Positions 6,441 through 8,370 of a stretch of DNA of 8,370 nt are shown here, piece by piece. The stretch covers positions 1 through 8,370 of the forward strand of contig PNJM01000106.1 of assembly GCA_013821865.1 (NCBI GenBank). Reading direction: 5' to 3'. Each line of letters begins with the position of its first letter. Position 1 is the stretch's first letter. The position numbers and the translations under genes were made by a program. The notes below the pieces were generated by a model. The model was not told the DNA's origin. It was given only the letters and a program-made list of their open reading frames with translations, and searched no databases. The stretch comes from Rhodocyclaceae bacterium (GTDB lineage: Bacteria; Pseudomonadota; Gammaproteobacteria; Burkholderiales; Rhodocyclaceae).

Positions 6441-8370
6441 ATGCGTCTTCGCACGTTCATCATGGCCTCATCGGCCGTGGTGGCGATCGGCTTTTTCGGC
6501 GGCAGCTACGTGGTGATCAGCCGCATCTTCGACCACGCCATCAAACAGAACGCGCTGCAGGCATCGGCGGCCCTGGCGCAGGTGACCTTCAACGGCATGT
6601 ACCAGATCATGAGCACCGGCTGGCGGCGCAAGCAGGCCGAGGCGTTCATCGAATCCACCCGCAACGCCACGCGCAATTCGCCGACGACCGTGCAGATTTT
6701 CCGCGGCGCCGTGGTGGCGAAGGAATACGGCGAGATTCAGCAGCCGGCCCTCGACGAAACGCTGCACCGCGTGCTGGGCTCGGGGCAGGCGGAAAACCTG
6801 GAGGCCGGCGGGCGGGTACGCAACGTTATTCCCCTCAACGCCGAGGAGCGCTGCCTGCGCTGCCACGACAACGCCCAGGTGGGCGACGTGATGGGGGCCA
6901 TCGATGTGCGCCAGGATCTGGGGCCGCTGATGGAGCAGGCGCGGCGCGAGTTCGTCGGCATGCTGGCCCTGCTGGCACCCCTGGCGATGATCGTGGCGGC
7001 CTTCGCGGTATGGGTTGTCAATCGCCGCATCGAGCGCTCCATTGAGCTTGTGGACGAGAGCGTGTCCGGTGTGAATGCGGTGGCGGATCTCAAGCAGATC
7101 CGCTTCGACCGCCACGACCTGGGCTTCGACGAGCTTAACCGGCTTTTTGCGCACCTGGGTGAACTGGTGGACAAGCTGAAGGGCATTGCCATCGACAAGG
7201 AAGTGCTGCGCTTCGAGATCGGGCTGCTGGAGAAGTTCGTCATCACCTCCGATGTGGTGCGCGACTGGAAGGAGTACATTGCCCAGCTCCTGGCGGACAT
7301 CAATCAGGTGGTCACCACACACGTCCTGTTCTCGGTGTTCCAGGTGGGGGACGAGCTGTTCGATCTGGAGATATTCTGGAGCGGCCATCCGCATGCTGCC
7401 ACCAGAGACATGATGGAGCGCCACGTGCGCGGGTGCCTGGCGGCGGATGCGCGGTTTTCCGGGTACACCACGATCAATGTCCACCATCACGAACCCAAGA
7501 GCGGCCCTGCCGGCCTGGTGCTGGACGAGCATGCCATGCGCCTGCACACCAAGACCTTTACAGTCGACCAGCCCAAGATCGGCGGCATCGTCGGCATCGG
7601 CGTCAATGCCGCGGCGCTCGAAGACGAAACGGTGCGCCTGGTGATGGACAGCGTGCTGTCCACCATGCTCAACGTGGTGGGCTCCATCAAGGCCATCTAC
7701 AAATACACCCGCGACCTGGAGTACTACGCCACCCGCGACCCGCTCACCGACCTCTTCAACCGCCGGGTGTTCTGGGATCTGCTCGCCTACGAGATGGCGC
7801 GCGCCCGGCGCCATGACTATTCCTTCACGCTGATGGTGATCGATCTCGACAACTTCAAGCTGGTGAACGACAGCTTCGGCCACGGCACCGGCGACCGCTA
7901 TCTACAGGAATTTGCCACGGCGGTGAAGCATGTCCTGCGGCTGGGAGACGTGTTCGCCCGCTACGGCGGCGACGAGTTCGCCCTCTTCGTTCCCGAAGCC
8001 GACCTTGACGAGGGGCGTGCCGTCGCCGAGCGGGTGCTGGAAGCGGTCGAACGCCTGGAGATCCGGGCGCCCGACGGAACGATCATCAAGGGTACGGTAT
8101 CCATCGGGCTGGCCGTGTACCCGGTTCATTCGGAGGATCCGAAGGACCTGCTCCTCTTTGCCGACAACATGATGTACAAGGCCAAGAGTGCGGGCAAGCA
8201 TCGCATCGGCGTTCCCACCGGGGAGGACCTGGCGGCGGTGTTCCGGAACATCAACCGGATGAACGCCCTCGTGCTGAACGCCATCAGCGAACGCAAAGTG
8301 GTGCCCTTCTTTCAGCCGATCCTCGAGCTGCGGACCGATCGCGTGCTGGGCTACGAAGTGCTGTCGCGCA
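6441..8370 (+). CDS. Heme-c periplasmic sensor protein with GGDEF and EAL domains (3' end outside window)
   Basis: Predicted membrane-bound redox or gas sensor controlling c-di-GMP. The frame starts at ATG 6441 and stays open to the window end (643 residues visible). One membrane helix lies at about 7-28, then a periplasmic region to about 170, then a second helix at about 171-194. The periplasmic part carries CLRCH at 138-142 (6852-6866), a CXXCH covalent heme-c attachment motif, within NAEERCLRCHDNAQVGD, followed by a PAS-like ending GAIDVRQDL. This resembles periplasmic heme-c PAS sensors known from Geobacter receptors. A HAMP-like linker follows (about 195-256), then an unassigned cytoplasmic domain (about 258-410). 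The GGDEF domain (from about 428) has DPLTDLFNRR, IDLDNFK, and GGDEF at 509-513 with RLGD at 500-503, a correctly placed I-site, so it is probably an active, product-inhibited cyclase. The EAL domain begins at VVPFFQPI (620) and shows EVL at 639-641 within the ExLxR consensus; the rest is cut off. Confidence 0.92.
   Translation, partial: MRLRTFIMASSAVVAIGFFGGSYVVISRIFDHAIKQNALQASAALAQVTFNGMYQIMSTGWRRKQAEAFIESTRNATRNSPTTVQIFRGAVVAKEYGEIQQPALDETLHRVLGSGQAENLEAGGRVRNVIPLNAEERCLRCHDNAQVGDVMGAIDVRQDLGPLMEQARREFVGMLALLAPLAMIVAAFAVWVVNRRIERSIELVDESVSGVNAVADLKQIRFDRHDLGFDELNRLFAHLGELVDKLKGIAIDKEVLRFEIGLLEKFVITSDVVRDWKEYIAQLLADINQVVTTHVLFSVFQVGDELFDLEIFWSGHPHAATRDMMERHVRGCLAADARFSGYTTINVHHHEPKSGPAGLVLDEHAMRLHTKTFTVDQPKIGGIVGIGVNAAALEDETVRLVMDSVLSTMLNVVGSIKAIYKYTRDLEYYATRDPLTDLFNRRVFWDLLAYEMARARRHDYSFTLMVIDLDNFKLVNDSFGHGTGDRYLQEFATAVKHVLRLGDVFARYGGDEFALFVPEADLDEGRAVAERVLEAVERLEIRAPDGTIIKGTVSIGLAVYPVHSEDPKDLLLFADNMMYKAKSAGKHRIGVPTGEDLAAVFRNINRMNALVLNAISERKVVPFFQPILELRTDRVLGYEVLSR

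Noticed and set aside
6468..7883. 471-residue open frame on the minus strand opposite the heme sensor gene
   Set aside because: It lies wholly antisense to a gene with clear GGDEF and CXXCH motifs, has no recognisable domain, and is His/Ala/Val-rich as expected for a mirror frame of GC-rich coding DNA.

Overview
The window is GC-rich, densely coding DNA of a bacterium that fixes CO2 with a form II RuBisCO and carries a large c-di-GMP and energy-taxis signalling repertoire. The mix of form II RuBisCO with divergent CbbR, an Aer-type PAS receptor and heme-c periplasmic sensors suggests a facultatively or obligately autotrophic proteobacterium. A betaproteobacterium of the Rhodocyclales/Nitrosomonadales kind (sulfur, iron or hydrogen oxidisers) is my best guess; this is inference from protein flavour, not a database match.

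Left block (1-3612, + strand) is a tightly packed three-gene run. It holds the C-terminal EAL phosphodiesterase domain of a protein cut by the window edge, an Aer-like PAS/HAMP/methyl-accepting receptor whose start overlaps the preceding stop, and a multi-pass membrane diguanylate cyclase starting two bases after the receptor's stop. Enzymes that break and make c-di-GMP therefore flank an energy-taxis receptor in one probable transcript.

Middle block (3660-6139) is the carbon-fixation pair: cbbM (form II RuBisCO large subunit, - strand) and cbbR (LysR-type regulator, + strand), divergent across a 125-base region. That region holds three TNA triplets phased at 10 bases, a plausible cbbM promoter overlapping them, and an 8-base inverted repeat. 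cbbM converges on the diguanylate cyclase, so no cbbQ/cbbO follows it.

Right block (6140-8370) starts with a 301-base non-coding stretch containing a 19-base imperfect tandem repeat and an 8-G run at the ribosome binding site. It continues into a long gene that runs off the window: a membrane-anchored protein with a periplasmic CXXCH heme-c sensor region, a cytoplasmic domain I cannot name, an intact GGDEF domain and the beginning of an EAL domain.

Taken together, the RuBisCO locus is embedded between redox-responsive c-di-GMP/chemotaxis modules. A functional link between electron-donor or acceptor status, motility versus attachment, and CO2 fixation is plausible but only inferred from proximity. 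I saw no RNA genes, CRISPR arrays, insertion sequences or clear mobile-element borders.
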